A DNA stretch of 64,000 nt from Microlunatus endophyticus (GCF_014646195.1 NZ_BMMZ01000001.1:620001-684000), one strand, 5' to 3'; shown: positions 45,087-55,163, counted from the stretch's first letter. Program-made: numbers and translations. Notes: generated from the sequence alone by a model not told the origin.

Positions 45087-46013
45087 TTGGACGCGACTGA
45101 TTACGAGGGCTTCGACATCGACCGGAGCACCGAACAGGCTTGGGCCGAATTCCGGACCCGGCTCAGCGAGGTCGTCTCGGTGATCGACGAGACGGCCGAT
45201 CTGGTGATCGGCACCGAGTCGCAACGCACTGAGGACGGCGGTCCGTTCGTCTCCTTCACGGCCCCGGCGAGGGACCAGATCCGCTCCGAGGCCGCCAGCA
45301 ACGCCGTGCTGGGTGACGCCTTCCAGCTGGACGACCGGCAGCTCGGGGCGATGGAGAAGGCCGGCTGGAATCCGCCGAGCGCCGATGCCTCGGCGAATTT
45401 CTGGGTCGAGCTGCCCCAGGAGGAGTCTGATCGGCTCGCCGATCTCGCCGTCACGGCGCTGCGGGACGTGTACGGGGTCCAGCACCCGGTCTTCCTGGCT
45501 CCCGATCAGCTGGCCGAGATCCTCACCCCGAAGGTCGCCGACCCGCCGGAGGAGAAGATCTACGACGAGGAGGACGTCACGGCGGTCCTGGCGGGCAGCC
45601 GCGAGCATCTCGATGATCTTGTCGCCGAGGAGCTCACCGAGCTTTTCGGGCACCGGCCGATCCGTGACGAGGAAGGCGATATCGCCATTCGGGTCGGTTC
45701 GACGATGATCTTCCTACGCACCACCGACGATGCCACCGAGATCGTGATCTTCGCCGCGATCGTGCACGATGTCGAAGGCAGGTCGCGAGCGGTCGAGGTG
45801 CTCAACGACCTGAACACCGAGGCGCGCTGGGTCAAGTTCCAGTTGATCAGGGACCGGGTTTTCGCCACGCTGTCGGTGCTGGCGCAACCTTTCGTGCCGG
45901 CCCATCTGGCCCAGGCGGTCAAGATCATGTCCGACACCGCCGACGCGATCGACGACGAACTCGCCGAGAAGCTGCGCGGCCGGACGACCTTCGATAACGA
46001 CAGCGACGACTGA
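45087..46013 (+). CDS. YbjN/type III secretion chaperone-like domain protein
   Basis: This is a 308-aa acidic protein with no signal or membrane segment. The N-terminal half has TEQAWAEFRTRLSEVVSVIDETADLVIG and FVSFTAPARDQIRSEAASN, typical of the TY-Chap branch. The C-terminal half (about 175-300), GDIAIRVGSTMIFLRTTDDATEIVIFAAIVHDVEG ... VLNDLNTEARWVKFQLIRDRVFATLSVLA, looks like a YbjN domain. The function is unknown; these act as chaperone-like or stress regulators. TTG 45087 is used because GGAAGGA lies seven bases upstream and no ATG or GTG is nearby. Confidence 0.75.
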   Translation: MDATDYEGFDIDRSTEQAWAEFRTRLSEVVSVIDETADLVIGTESQRTEDGGPFVSFTAPARDQIRSEAASNAVLGDAFQLDDRQLGAMEKAGWNPPSADASANFWVELPQEESDRLADLAVTALRDVYGVQHPVFLAPDQLAEILTPKVADPPEEKIYDEEDVTAVLAGSREHLDDLVAEELTELFGHRPIRDEEGDIAIRVGSTMIFLRTTDDATEIVIFAAIVHDVEGRSRAVEVLNDLNTEARWVKFQLIRDRVFATLSVLAQPFVPAHLAQAVKIMSDTADAIDDELAEKLRGRTTFDNDSDD

Positions 46014-46108
46014 GTGTGTGAAACGTAACAGATGCTCTGATCTCGCGCTCGCCTGTCATTCACCGTACATTTGGCCTCACCCATCGACCGAGGAGGCCAC
46101 CCCACCGT

Positions 46109-47074
46109 ATGAGCAGCAAACCGCAATCCACACCCGAGGAGTCCGTCGCGGCGCCTGACAGCATCCAGTTGTGGCAGGTGCCCGGTGACGGGGCCCCGAC
46201 GCTGGCACTGCACGGCGGCGCCGGCGGCCGGATCAAGGAACTCGCCGAGGACGAGCGGCGGGGCTTTGAGTCCGGGCTGGCGGCCGCCTACCGTGCGGGC
46301 GAGTCCGTCCTGGTCGGCAGCGGTTCGGCGCTCGACGCGGTGTGCGCGGCGGTGGAGGTGCTGGAGAACGATCCGCTGTTCAACGCCGGCAGAGGCGCCG
46401 CCCTGACCGCCGATGGCCGGGCCGAGCTCGATGCTGCGGTGATGACCGGGGACGGGCAGGCGGGTGCGGTCGCCGCCTCGCGGTATGCCAAGAGCCCGGT
46501 ACGGCTCGCCCGCCGGGTGATGGAGCGGTCCGAGCACGTGCTGTTGGTCGCACCGCCCGCCGAGCTGGCGCGGGAATGGGATCTCGAGGTCGTCGACCCG
46601 GACTACTTCGTCATCGACATCCGCCGACAGCAGCTGGCCCGGCTCCAAGAGCAGGCTGTGACCGGGCCGCGCCACGGGACGGTCGGTGCAGTCGCCCGGG
46701 ACAGCAAGGGACAGATCGCCGCAGCGACCTCGACCGGAGGGATGTCCAACCAGGCAGCCGGACGGATCGGCGACAGCCCGATCGTCGGCGCCGGCACCTA
46801 CGCGCGCGACGGCCTGGCCGCCATCTCCTGCACCGGCCACGGGGAGGCGTTCATCCGCGGCGTGGTCGCCTACGACATCGCCGCACGCATCCGCTACCTG
46901 GGCTCCGGGCTCGCGGATGCGGTCACGGCGACCTTCGAGAACGAGCTCCGGGCCAAAGATTCCAGCGGCGGTCTGGTGGCAGTGGACGGCAGCGGTCGTA
47001 TTGTTGTGGCCCACAACTCGCCGAGCATGTTCGCGGCGTACACAAACCAGGGAGAGTTGATCATTCACACATGA
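46109..47074 (+). CDS. Isoaspartyl peptidase/L-asparaginase (plant-type, Ntn hydrolase)
   Basis: This is a 321-aa precursor of an N-terminal-nucleophile hydrolase that removes isoaspartyl residues or deamidates asparagine. LALHGGAGG, FNAGRGAALTADGRAELDAAVMTG and GTVGAVARDSKGQIAAATSTGGMSNQAAGRIGDSPIVGAGTYA are the family blocks. Autocleavage is expected before the Thr of HGTVGAVA (about residue 191), which becomes the nucleophile. There is no signal peptide. GAGGAGG lies upstream of the ATG. The RpiR-type regulator follows after 31 bases, suggesting local regulation. Confidence 0.92.
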   Translation: MSSKPQSTPEESVAAPDSIQLWQVPGDGAPTLALHGGAGGRIKELAEDERRGFESGLAAAYRAGESVLVGSGSALDAVCAAVEVLENDPLFNAGRGAALTADGRAELDAAVMTGDGQAGAVAASRYAKSPVRLARRVMERSEHVLLVAPPAELAREWDLEVVDPDYFVIDIRRQQLARLQEQAVTGPRHGTVGAVARDSKGQIAAATSTGGMSNQAAGRIGDSPIVGAGTYARDGLAAISCTGHGEAFIRGVVAYDIAARIRYLGSGLADAVTATFENELRAKDSSGGLVAVDGSGRIVVAHNSPSMFAAYTNQGELIIHT

Positions 47075-47105
47075 TCATCGCCAGCTGATCAAATCCGAGG
47101 TACCG

Positions 47106-47969
47106 ATGCCGATCACCACCATGCTGATCAAAGACGAGATCTTCGCCAGGATGGACGAACTCAGTCCGGCGGAGCGCAAGGTGGCGCGGACCTTGCTGGC
47201 CAGCTATCCGAGCGCCGGCCTGGCCAGCGCTGCGGCGCTCGCCCGGTCGGCCGGTACGTCGGCACCCACCGTGCTGCGATTGCTGTCCCGGTTGGGAATC
47301 GGCAGCTACCCCGAATTCCAGCAGAAGCTGCGCGAGGAGGTCAGCAACCAGATCAACGCCCCCGTCCGGCGGAGCGAGGCCGTTCGGCGGCTGGACGAGG
47401 ATGATCTTCTCGGTCATGCGATCGCCCGCCGCGCCGGGCTGGTCGCCGACCTGGCCGGGAGCGTACCGCCCAGCGAATTCGAGCGGGCGGTCCGGCTGCT
47501 GGTCGACAAGCCCCGGCACGTCCTGGTCACCGGCGGTTACTTCAGCCGCTACATCGCCATGCTGCTGGCCGCCCAACTGGACGAGGTGATCCCCGGCGTC
47601 GATTTCGTCGACCAGCCCGTCGGCCGGCAGATCGGAAAGCTGCTCAGCCTCGGCAACCGCAGCGTGGTGATCATCATGGACTTCCGCCGCTACGAGGAGT
47701 CCGCGGCGAGCGCTGCCGAAGCGGCCCGGGCCCGAGGAGCGGCGGTGGTCGTGATCACCGACCAGGGGCTCTCGCCTGCCGCCGAGCACGCCGATGTCGT
47801 GCTGCCCGTCAAGGTGGCCGGGATCCCCTTCGACGCCATGGTGGGGCTGCTCGCCCTGACCGAGGCCCTGGTCGAGGCGGTCCTGGACGGCGCCGACGAG
47901 CGCGGCTTGTCCCGGATGAAGGACTGGGAGACCTCCGTACGCATCCAACGGGCTGAGCGCACCGACTGA
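47106..47969 (+). CDS. MurR/RpiR-family transcriptional regulator
   Basis: This is a 287-aa regulator. The N-terminal HTH domain (about 5-80) has LSPAERKVARTLLASYPSAGLASAAALARSAGTSAPTVLRLLSRLGIGSYPEFQQKLREE. The C-terminal SIS domain (about 130-265) has VLVTGGYFSRYIAMLLAAQLDEV and VVIIMDFRRYEESAASAAEAARARGAAVVVITDQGLSP. It would bind a phosphosugar or related ligand. Its position, 31 bases after the isoaspartyl peptidase gene, suggests it controls that gene; which ligand is involved is unclear. Confidence 0.9.
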   Translation: MPITTMLIKDEIFARMDELSPAERKVARTLLASYPSAGLASAAALARSAGTSAPTVLRLLSRLGIGSYPEFQQKLREEVSNQINAPVRRSEAVRRLDEDDLLGHAIARRAGLVADLAGSVPPSEFERAVRLLVDKPRHVLVTGGYFSRYIAMLLAAQLDEVIPGVDFVDQPVGRQIGKLLSLGNRSVVIIMDFRRYEESAASAAEAARARGAAVVVITDQGLSPAAEHADVVLPVKVAGIPFDAMVGLLALTEALVEAVLDGADERGLSRMKDWETSVRIQRAERTD

Positions 47970-48070
47970 CGGCTGGGCGATCGGCGAGTAACGACATCGC
48001 GGCAGAAGTTCAAGGACACGTCGACTGGACCTACCCCAATCAGTGCATCGATCCGATTGCCTGGGGAAAC

Positions 48071-49267
48071 GTGAAGATCGCGATTGTCGCCGAATCTTTC
48101 CTGCCATCGATGAACGGTGTCACCCACTCCGTCCTGCAGATCCTCGACTACCTCTCCGCGCGGGGCCACCAGGCCGTCGTGATCGCGGCCGCAGATCGTG
48201 ATGCGACCGACAGCTACCAGCCTCCGGCCGGTCCGGCGGTCCCCGTGCACCGACTGCCTGCTGTGGCACTGCCCGGCTACAACTCGTTCCGGGTGGCCGT
48301 CGGCGGCAGTGCCCGGCTCCGCAAGCTGCTGCTGGAGATCGAGCCCGATGTCGTCCACCTGGCCGCCCCCTTCGTCCTCGGTTGGCGGGCGATCGTCGCC
48401 GCGGACCGGCTGGGGCTGCCGACCGTCGCCGTCTATCAGACCGAGGTGCCGACCTATGCCGCCCGCTACGGGATCCCGGCGGCCGAGCCGATGCTGTGGA
48501 AGCGTGTGGTCGACATCCACGACCGGGCCACGATCACCCTGGCGCCGTCCTCCTTCAGCGCAGCCGAGCTGGAGCGCCGCGGCATCCCGCGGGTACGGCG
48601 ATGGGGGCGCGGGGTCGACGCGCAGCGCTTCCATCCGTCCCGGCGCGACGACGGGTGGCGCCGGCGGATCGCCCCCGACGGCGAGGTGATCATCGGTTAC
48701 GTCGGCAGGCTCGCCGCCGAGAAGCAGGTCGCCGATCTGGCCGTGCTCGCGGACCTTCCCGGCACCCGGCTGGTGATCACCGGCGACGGTCCGTACGCCG
48801 ACCGGCTGAAGGCGGTGCTGCCCGACGCCGTCTTCACCGGGTTTCTCGGCGGCACCGATCTCGCCCGGGCGCTGGCGAGCCTGGACGTCTTCGTGCACCC
48901 CGGCGCGGCGGAGACCTTCTGCCAGACGATCCAGGAGGCGATGGCCTCCGGCGTACCGGCGGTTGCCGTCGGTCGAGGCGGTCCGCTCGACCTCATCGAC
49001 CACAGCCGTACCGGATGGCTCTACCGGCCGGGCGATCTCGCCGGACTGCGCAGCCGGGTGGCCGACCTGGCCGGCGACACCCGCAAGCGGCAGGTCTTCG
49101 GCGAGACCGCACGCCGCCGGGTCGAGGGATCGAGCTGGTCGGCGCTCTGCGACGAGCTGATGGGTCACTACCGCGACGCGATGCTCGCCGGCCGGAGCCT
49201 GGATGTCACGAGACGTTCACCGATTCGTCGCCACCGCGTCGGCAGCCGGGCCGGCACCACACCGTAA
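48071..49267 (+). CDS. GT4-family glycosyltransferase, probably GDP-mannose-dependent alpha-mannosyltransferase (MgtA-like)
   Basis: This is a 398-aa GT-B fold enzyme. The opening KIAIVAESFLPSMNGVTHSVLQILDYLSARGHQAVVIA closely matches mycobacterial MgtA (Rv0557). RRWGRGVDAQRFHP, IGYVGRLAAEKQVADL and the donor-binding HPGAAETFCQTIQEAMASGVPAVAVGRGGP block follow. It would mannosylate a glycolipid or lipoglycan at the membrane. GTG 48071 follows a GGGGAAAC stretch. PPK2 begins 11 bases after its stop, so the two are probably one transcript. Confidence 0.88.
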   Translation: MKIAIVAESFLPSMNGVTHSVLQILDYLSARGHQAVVIAAADRDATDSYQPPAGPAVPVHRLPAVALPGYNSFRVAVGGSARLRKLLLEIEPDVVHLAAPFVLGWRAIVAADRLGLPTVAVYQTEVPTYAARYGIPAAEPMLWKRVVDIHDRATITLAPSSFSAAELERRGIPRVRRWGRGVDAQRFHPSRRDDGWRRRIAPDGEVIIGYVGRLAAEKQVADLAVLADLPGTRLVITGDGPYADRLKAVLPDAVFTGFLGGTDLARALASLDVFVHPGAAETFCQTIQEAMASGVPAVAVGRGGPLDLIDHSRTGWLYRPGDLAGLRSRVADLAGDTRKRQVFGETARRRVEGSSWSALCDELMGHYRDAMLAGRSLDVTRRSPIRRHRVGSRAGTTP

Positions 49268-49278
49268 GAATTCCGAAC

Positions 49279-50235
49279 GTGCACAAAGTTCTCGAAGATC
49301 AACTCCGCCGCCTCGCCGAACGCTACGGAGCACCGGAATTCACCGTCGTCGAGTTGGAGGACGACGATCCTGTCCTGCGTGCCTTCGACGGCACGATCGT
49401 CGACACCTGGCGGGAGAACTACCCGTACGACGAACGCATCTCCGCCCAGGTCTACGAGGCGCAGAAGCGGCTGTTGCAGATCGAGTTGCTCAAGCTGCAG
49501 ACCTGGGCGCGCCGCAACGGTGAACGCCTGGTGATCTTGTTCGAGGGTCGGGATGCCGCCGGCAAGGGCGGCACCATCAAACGCTTCATGGAGCATCTCA
49601 ACCCTCGCCACGCCAATGTCGTCGCGTTGGAGAAGCCGACCGACCGCGAGGCCCGGCAGTGGTATTTCCAGCGCTACATCCAGCACCTGCCGGCCAAGGG
49701 TGAGATCACCCTCTTCGACCGGTCCTGGTACAACCGGGCCGGTGTCGAGCGGGTGATGGGTTTCTGTACCCCGGCCGAATACGACGAGTTCCTCCGCCAG
49801 GTGCCGGTCTTCGAGCAGTTGCTGGTCAACGAGGGCATCCACCTGACCAAGTTCTGGTTCTCGGTGTCCCAGCGCGAACAGGGCACCCGGTTCCTGATCC
49901 GCCAGATCGACCCGGTCCGGACCTGGAAGCTGTCGCCGACCGATCTTGCCTCGCTGGACAAGTGGGACAAGTACACGGCCGCCAAGGAAGACATGTTCGC
50001 CGTCACCGACACCGACTACGCCCCCTGGACCGTGGTCAAGAGCAACGACAAGAAGCGCGCCCGGCTCAACGCGATGCGCTACGTCCTGAGCCTGTACGAC
50101 TACGACGGCAAGGATCCCGAGATCGCCACCGCTGCGGATCCGCTGATCGTCGGCCGGGCCACCGAGCTGTACGAGCTGGGCGAGCGGGTGGTCTCGCCCC
50201 GTCCCGAGGCGCTGCAGGCGGAATTCCTCGGCTGA
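49279..50235 (+). CDS. ppk2: Polyphosphate kinase 2
   Basis: PPK2 transfers phosphate between polyphosphate and nucleoside phosphates. The 318-aa single-domain protein has Walker A EGRDAAGKGG (about 89-98) and Walker B/lid LFDRSWYNRAGVERVMGF, with KFWFSVSQREQGTRFLIRQIDPVRTWKLSPTDL in between and downstream. Length fits single-domain PPK2 enzymes. The nucleotide preference (ADP/GDP or AMP) cannot be read securely. GTG 49279 is the only sensible start, with a weak ribosome-binding region. Its partner upstream is the mannosyltransferase, which needs GDP-mannose. Confidence 0.93.
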   Translation: MHKVLEDQLRRLAERYGAPEFTVVELEDDDPVLRAFDGTIVDTWRENYPYDERISAQVYEAQKRLLQIELLKLQTWARRNGERLVILFEGRDAAGKGGTIKRFMEHLNPRHANVVALEKPTDREARQWYFQRYIQHLPAKGEITLFDRSWYNRAGVERVMGFCTPAEYDEFLRQVPVFEQLLVNEGIHLTKFWFSVSQREQGTRFLIRQIDPVRTWKLSPTDLASLDKWDKYTAAKEDMFAVTDTDYAPWTVVKSNDKKRARLNAMRYVLSLYDYDGKDPEIATAADPLIVGRATELYELGERVVSPRPEALQAEFLG

Positions 50236-50295
50236 GGCTGTCGTGGGGTTATCCGTTCGAGGGTGGACCGGACGCGGACATAAGCTGGGCCCGTT

Positions 50296-53200
50296 ATGTC
50301 CACCCCCGCCCTGACCAGCCCGACCAGCACGCCAGGGCCGAGGATCACCTTCGACCCGGCACTGCCGATCGCAGCCAGGGCAGCCGAGATCGAGACCGCC
50401 ATCCGCGATCACCAGGTGGTCGTCGTGGCGGGGGAGACCGGGTCGGGCAAGACCACCCAGCTGCCGAAGATCTGCCTGCAACTGGGCCGCAGGTCCATCG
50501 GGCACACCCAGCCGCGCCGGATCGCGGCCCGGACGGTCGCCGAGCGGATCGCCGAGGAGCTGAACGTAACGCTCGGCGATCTCGTCGGTTACCAGGTGCG
50601 ATTCACCCGCAAGGCGTCCCGGGACACCCGGCTCAAGGTGATGACCGACGGCGTGCTGCTGGCCGAGATCGGCCATGATCGCGAGTTGCGCAAATACGAC
50701 ACGATCATCATCGACGAGGCGCACGAACGCAGCCTCAACATCGACTTCCTGCTCGGCTATCTCAAGCAGCTGCTGCCGCGCCGGCCGGAGTTGAAGGTGA
50801 TCATCACCTCGGCGACGATCGACACCGTACGGTTCGCCGAGCATTTCGCCGACCAGGACGGTAACCCGGCGCCGATCGTCGAGGTCTCCGGGCGTACCTA
50901 CCCGGTCGAGGTCCGCTACCGGCCGCTGGTCGGTCAGGCGGGCGAGGGTGCCGGGGATGCGGTGTCCGTCCAGCGGGGATCGGAGGACATCGACCAGGTC
51001 GACGGGATCGTCCGGGCAGCCAAGGAGCTGGTCGCCGAGGGTGACGGCGACATCCTGGTCTTCCTGTCCGGCGAACGCGAGATCCGCGACGCGGCCGATG
51101 CCCTGCACCAGGCCCAGGCCGGCGGAGCCCGCGAATTCCGGTTCACCGAGGTGATCCCGCTCTACGCGCGGCTGTCGTCGGCCGAACAGCACAAGGTCTT
51201 CCAGTCCCATACCGGTCGGCGGATCGTGCTGGCGACCAACGTCGCCGAGACCTCGCTGACCGTGCCCGGGATCCGGTACGTGATCGACACCGGCACTGCC
51301 CGGATCTCGCGCTATTCGGCCCGTACCAAGGTGCAGCGGCTGCCGATCGAGCCGATCTCCCGGGCCTCGGCCAACCAGCGGTCCGGGCGCTGTGGTCGCC
51401 TCGGCCCGGGCGTCTGCATCCGGCTGTACGCCGAGGAGGACTTCGCCGGTCGACCGGAATTCACCGAGCCCGAGATCCTGCGCACCAACCTGGCCTCGGT
51501 GATCCTGCAGATGGCCGCCGCCGATCTCGGCGAGATCGCGTCCTTCCCGTTCGTCGAGGCACCCGATTCGGCCCAGATCACCGAAGGCCTGCGGGTGCTG
51601 GACGAACTCGGCGCGATCAAGCCTGCCCGTAGCGGCGACCGGTCGCCACGGCTGACCACCATCGGTCACCGGCTGGCCGGCATACCGATCGACCCGCGGA
51701 TGGGCCGGATGCTGATCGCCGGCGAGCGGCAAGGCTGCCTGCGCGAGATGTTGATCATCGTCTCCGGGCTGTCGGTCCAGGATCCGCGCGAGCGGCCGGC
51801 CGAGCACCAGCAACAGGCTGATCAGCTGCACCGGCGCTTCTGGGCGCCGATGGTCACGCCGGACGGAGATCAGGAGCCCGAGCCGGACGGCAGCGACTTC
51901 ATCGCCATCCTGCGGCTGTGGCGCTACCTGCGTCAGCAGCAGAAAGCTCTGAGTGGCAACGGATTCCGGCGGATGTGCCGGGACGAGTATCTGCACTTCC
52001 TGCGGATCCGCGAATGGCAGGACCTGCACGCCCAGCTGCGCCAGATCATCCGGGAGCTCGATCTCAACCTCAACGACGAGGCTGCTGATCATGGGCGCAT
52101 CCACACCGCGATCCTGACTGGCCTGCTGTCCCACGTCGGCCTGGCCGAGGTGATGGAGGATCGCAAGCGAGGAAACCAGCCGGGACGGTCCGGCAAGCGC
52201 CGCCGGCCCGCGCTGCAGGAGTACCTCGGCGCTCGGAACACCAAGTTCGCGATCAATCCCGGTAGCAGTGTCGCCCGTACCAGCCCGCCGCTGGTGATGG
52301 CCGCGGAGATCGTCGAGACGTCGAGGCTGTGGGCGCGTACGGCCGCCGGGGTCGACGCCGCGCAGATCGAGGAGGTCGCCGGGCATCTGTTGAAGCACAG
52401 CTACTCCGAGCCGCACTGGTCCGCGCGCAGCGGGTCGGTGATGGCGTACGAGCAGGTGAGTCTCTACGGCGTTCCGATCATCGGGCGGCGGCGCGTCTCC
52501 TACGGCCGGATCAATCCGGCGGAGGCCCGGGAGATCTTCATCCGGTCCGCGCTGGTCGAGGGGGACTGGAAGACCCGGCACCACTTCTTCGCGGACAACC
52601 AGAAGGTACGGGCCGAGGCGGAGGAGTTGGAGGATCGCACCCGACGCCGGGACCTGCTCGTCGACGACCAGGTGATCTTCGACTTCTACGACGCCCGGAT
52701 CCCGGCCGATGTCACCTCAGGCGCCCACTTCGACCGGTGGTGGAAGGACGCCCGGCACCAGGATCCGGATCGGCTGACCCTGACCCTTGATGATCTTGTC
52801 GTCGATCCGAACGTGGCCCACATCGACGAGTTTCCCGATGTCTGGACCAGCGGCGAGATGTCGTTCGAGATCGGCTACCGCTTCCAGCCGGGCACCGCCC
52901 GCGACGGCGTCAGCATCGAGATCCCGGTCGGATTGCTCAACCAAGTCTCGGAATCCGACTTCAGCTGGCAGGTGCCCGGATTGCGGACGGAGTTGGCGAC
53001 CGAGTTGATCAGGTCGCTGCCGAAGGCGGTCCGGCGCTCCTTCGTGCCGGCACCCGAACACGCCCAGCGGGCATTGGCCTGGCTCGATGATCATCCCGGC
53101 GCCGAGGGGGAGTCGCTGCCGGCAGCCCTCGGTCGGGCGCTGACCCAGCTGACCGGCGTACGGGTCCCCGCCGATGCCTGGCGGACCGGCGAACCGCCCG

Positions 53201-54195
53201 CGCATCTGCTGCCCACCTACGTGATCACCGATCACGACAAGGTGCTGGGCGAAGGTAAGGATCTTGACGAGCTGCGCCAACAGTTGGCGCCCCAGGTGAG
53301 CAAGACCCTCAACCGGGCCGCGGCCACTGTCACCGTGACCGGAGCGACCGACTGGACCTTCGGAACCATTGAAGATCAGATCAGGACCGGGGACTTGATC
53401 AGTTATCCGGGTCTGGCCGACGAACAGGTCTCGGTCGGCCTGATGGTCTATCCGTCCGCCGAGCTACGTGATCATCACCATCCGCTCGGGCTGCGCCGGC
53501 TGGCCATGCTCAACATCCCGGATCCGACCAAGTGGGTCGTCGGCCACCTGGGAAATCAGGCCAAGCTCGCGCTGGGCAGCAGCCCGTACAGCGGGGTCCC
53601 GGCGTTGCTGGAGGACGCACGGCTGGCGGCCGTCGGGGAGTTGATCAGGCGCCATCACGGCGAGCGAACCCATGATCAACAGTCCTTCCGCACGCTCTGT
53701 GATCTGGTCCGCGCCGATCACGCCGACCGGATGCGATCGCTGGTCAACGAGGCCGCGACCGTGCTGGAGCTGTGGCACCAGGCCGAGGCACAACTGGACG
53801 CGGTACGGGCCGTCAGTGATCTTGCCGCGGTCGATCTGGGAGAGCAGCTGGGCAATCTGGTCTTCGCCGGATTCCTCGCGGTCACCGCCGGCGAGCGATT
53901 GAGTGACCTCGTACGCTACCTGCGCGCCGCGCTGAACCGGATCGCGGTGCTGCGTGCGACGCCGGCCCGCGACAACGCCGGGCTGGCGACCATTACCCGG
54001 GTGGAGGACGCGTACGCCGACCTGGTGTCCGCGATGCCCGAGGGGCCGCTGCCGCCCGACGTGGAGAACATCGGCTGGACGCTGGAGGAGTTACGGGTGA
54101 GCCTGTTCGCCCAGCAGTTGCGGACCCGGGTCCCGGTCTCGGAGAAGCGCGTGATGACCGCCATCGCCGAGGCACGTCGCAATCATGAGTCGTAG
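50296..54195 (+). CDS. hrpA: ATP-dependent RNA helicase HrpA
   Basis: HrpA (1299 aa) is a DEAH/RHA helicase that resolves stalled or collided ribosomes in bacteria. It has motif I VAGETGSGKTTQLPKICL (about 45-60), TQPRRIAARTVAERIAEEL, DEAH in IIIDEAHERSLNIDFLLGYL (about 139-142), SAT in IITSATIDTVRFAEHF, and motif VI QRSGRCGRLGPGVCIRLY. Helicase-associated and OB-fold domains follow, with the long DUF3418-type C-terminus characteristic of HrpA. It is preceded by a 60-base gap from ppk2 and followed closely by the PAC2 gene. Confidence 0.95.
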   Translation: MSTPALTSPTSTPGPRITFDPALPIAARAAEIETAIRDHQVVVVAGETGSGKTTQLPKICLQLGRRSIGHTQPRRIAARTVAERIAEELNVTLGDLVGYQVRFTRKASRDTRLKVMTDGVLLAEIGHDRELRKYDTIIIDEAHERSLNIDFLLGYLKQLLPRRPELKVIITSATIDTVRFAEHFADQDGNPAPIVEVSGRTYPVEVRYRPLVGQAGEGAGDAVSVQRGSEDIDQVDGIVRAAKELVAEGDGDILVFLSGEREIRDAADALHQAQAGGAREFRFTEVIPLYARLSSAEQHKVFQSHTGRRIVLATNVAETSLTVPGIRYVIDTGTARISRYSARTKVQRLPIEPISRASANQRSGRCGRLGPGVCIRLYAEEDFAGRPEFTEPEILRTNLASVILQMAAADLGEIASFPFVEAPDSAQITEGLRVLDELGAIKPARSGDRSPRLTTIGHRLAGIPIDPRMGRMLIAGERQGCLREMLIIVSGLSVQDPRERPAEHQQQADQLHRRFWAPMVTPDGDQEPEPDGSDFIAILRLWRYLRQQQKALSGNGFRRMCRDEYLHFLRIREWQDLHAQLRQIIRELDLNLNDEAADHGRIHTAILTGLLSHVGLAEVMEDRKRGNQPGRSGKRRRPALQEYLGARNTKFAINPGSSVARTSPPLVMAAEIVETSRLWARTAAGVDAAQIEEVAGHLLKHSYSEPHWSARSGSVMAYEQVSLYGVPIIGRRRVSYGRINPAEAREIFIRSALVEGDWKTRHHFFADNQKVRAEAEELEDRTRRRDLLVDDQVIFDFYDARIPADVTSGAHFDRWWKDARHQDPDRLTLTLDDLVVDPNVAHIDEFPDVWTSGEMSFEIGYRFQPGTARDGVSIEIPVGLLNQVSESDFSWQVPGLRTELATELIRSLPKAVRRSFVPAPEHAQRALAWLDDHPGAEGESLPAALGRALTQLTGVRVPADAWRTGEPPAHLLPTYVITDHDKVLGEGKDLDELRQQLAPQVSKTLNRAAATVTVTGATDWTFGTIEDQIRTGDLISYPGLADEQVSVGLMVYPSAELRDHHHPLGLRRLAMLNIPDPTKWVVGHLGNQAKLALGSSPYSGVPALLEDARLAAVGELIRRHHGERTHDQQSFRTLCDLVRADHADRMRSLVNEAATVLELWHQAEAQLDAVRAVSDLAAVDLGEQLGNLVFAGFLAVTAGERLSDLVRYLRAALNRIAVLRATPARDNAGLATITRVEDAYADLVSAMPEGPLPPDVENIGWTLEELRVSLFAQQLRTRVPVSEKRVMTAIAEARRNHES

Positions 54196-54215
54196 CTGGG
54201 CATACATTTGGACCC

Positions 54216-55163
54216 ATGTTGGATCCGCGTTCGCTGTATGAGGTCCGCGAGGACGTCGCCAAGGAGATGGTTGGTCAGCACCCGGTGCTGATCGTGCAGC
54301 TGGACGGATTCGTCGACGCGGGTCAAGCTGGCCGGCTCTTCCGCCGCCACCTGCTGCGCCATCTCGACCACCAGGTGCTGGTCGATTTCGACCATGACCA
54401 GTTGCACGACTACCGGTCCCGGCGGCCGATGATGGACTACGACGGCGACCACTGGTCGTCGTACCGGAGCAGGGGACTGCGGATCCACCGGCTCACCGAC
54501 GAGACCGGCGAGGTGTTCCTGCTGCTCAACGGTCCGGAGCCTGACGTCCAGTGGGAGCGGGCCAGCGCCGCCGTGATCGGGTTGATCGAGCAGTTCGACG
54601 TCCGGATGGTCGTCTCACTGACCGGGATCCCCGGTGCGGTCCCGCACACCCGGCCCGTCGCCCTGAACGCCCACTCGACCGATCCCGACCTGGTCCGTGA
54701 CGAACAGGCCTGGTTCGGCAAGGCCGAGGTGCAGGCCAGCTTCTCGGCGATGCTGGAATACCGGCTCGGCCAGCAGGGCCACACCGCGGTCGGCTTCGAG
54801 GCCTTCGTGCCGCACTACCTGACCCAGGCCGCCTTCCCCCAGGCGGCACTGACCCTCGGCATCCGGATCAGCCAGACGACCGGTCTGGTGATCGGCTACG
54901 GGCCGCTCGAGGAGGCCGCCGGCAGCAACATGGCCGAGATCGCCGAGGAGGTCGCCGGCTCGACCGAGGCGCAGGAGATGGTCGGCCAGCTGGAGCAGCA
55001 GTACGACTCGTTGCGCGCCGATCGCGGTGGCCTGGGCTTCCCGCCGTCCGTGGCCGACGAATTCGGGTCGGTGCCCAGCGCGGACGAGATCGGCGCCGCG
55101 TTCGAGCGGTTCCTGGCCGAGCAGACCGACGACGACGATCCGGACAACCGTTCCGACGACTGA
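54216..55163 (+). CDS. PAC2 family protein (Rv2714-like)
   Basis: This is a 315-aa protein of the proteasome-assembly-chaperone-2-like family (PAC2), found in actinobacteria. PVLIVQLDGFVDAGQAGRLFRRHLL, FLLLNGPEPDVQWERASAAVIGLIEQFDV, and VSLTGIPGAVPHTRPVALNAHSTDP are characteristic. The C-terminal tail is acidic. A paralogue, Rv2714, lies in the same lexA/sigB neighbourhood in mycobacteria. Role unknown. It sits 20 bases after hrpA and 31 bases before tesB, probably in one operon. Confidence 0.9.
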   Translation: MLDPRSLYEVREDVAKEMVGQHPVLIVQLDGFVDAGQAGRLFRRHLLRHLDHQVLVDFDHDQLHDYRSRRPMMDYDGDHWSSYRSRGLRIHRLTDETGEVFLLLNGPEPDVQWERASAAVIGLIEQFDVRMVVSLTGIPGAVPHTRPVALNAHSTDPDLVRDEQAWFGKAEVQASFSAMLEYRLGQQGHTAVGFEAFVPHYLTQAAFPQAALTLGIRISQTTGLVIGYGPLEEAAGSNMAEIAEEVAGSTEAQEMVGQLEQQYDSLRADRGGLGFPPSVADEFGSVPSADEIGAAFERFLAEQTDDDDPDNRSDD

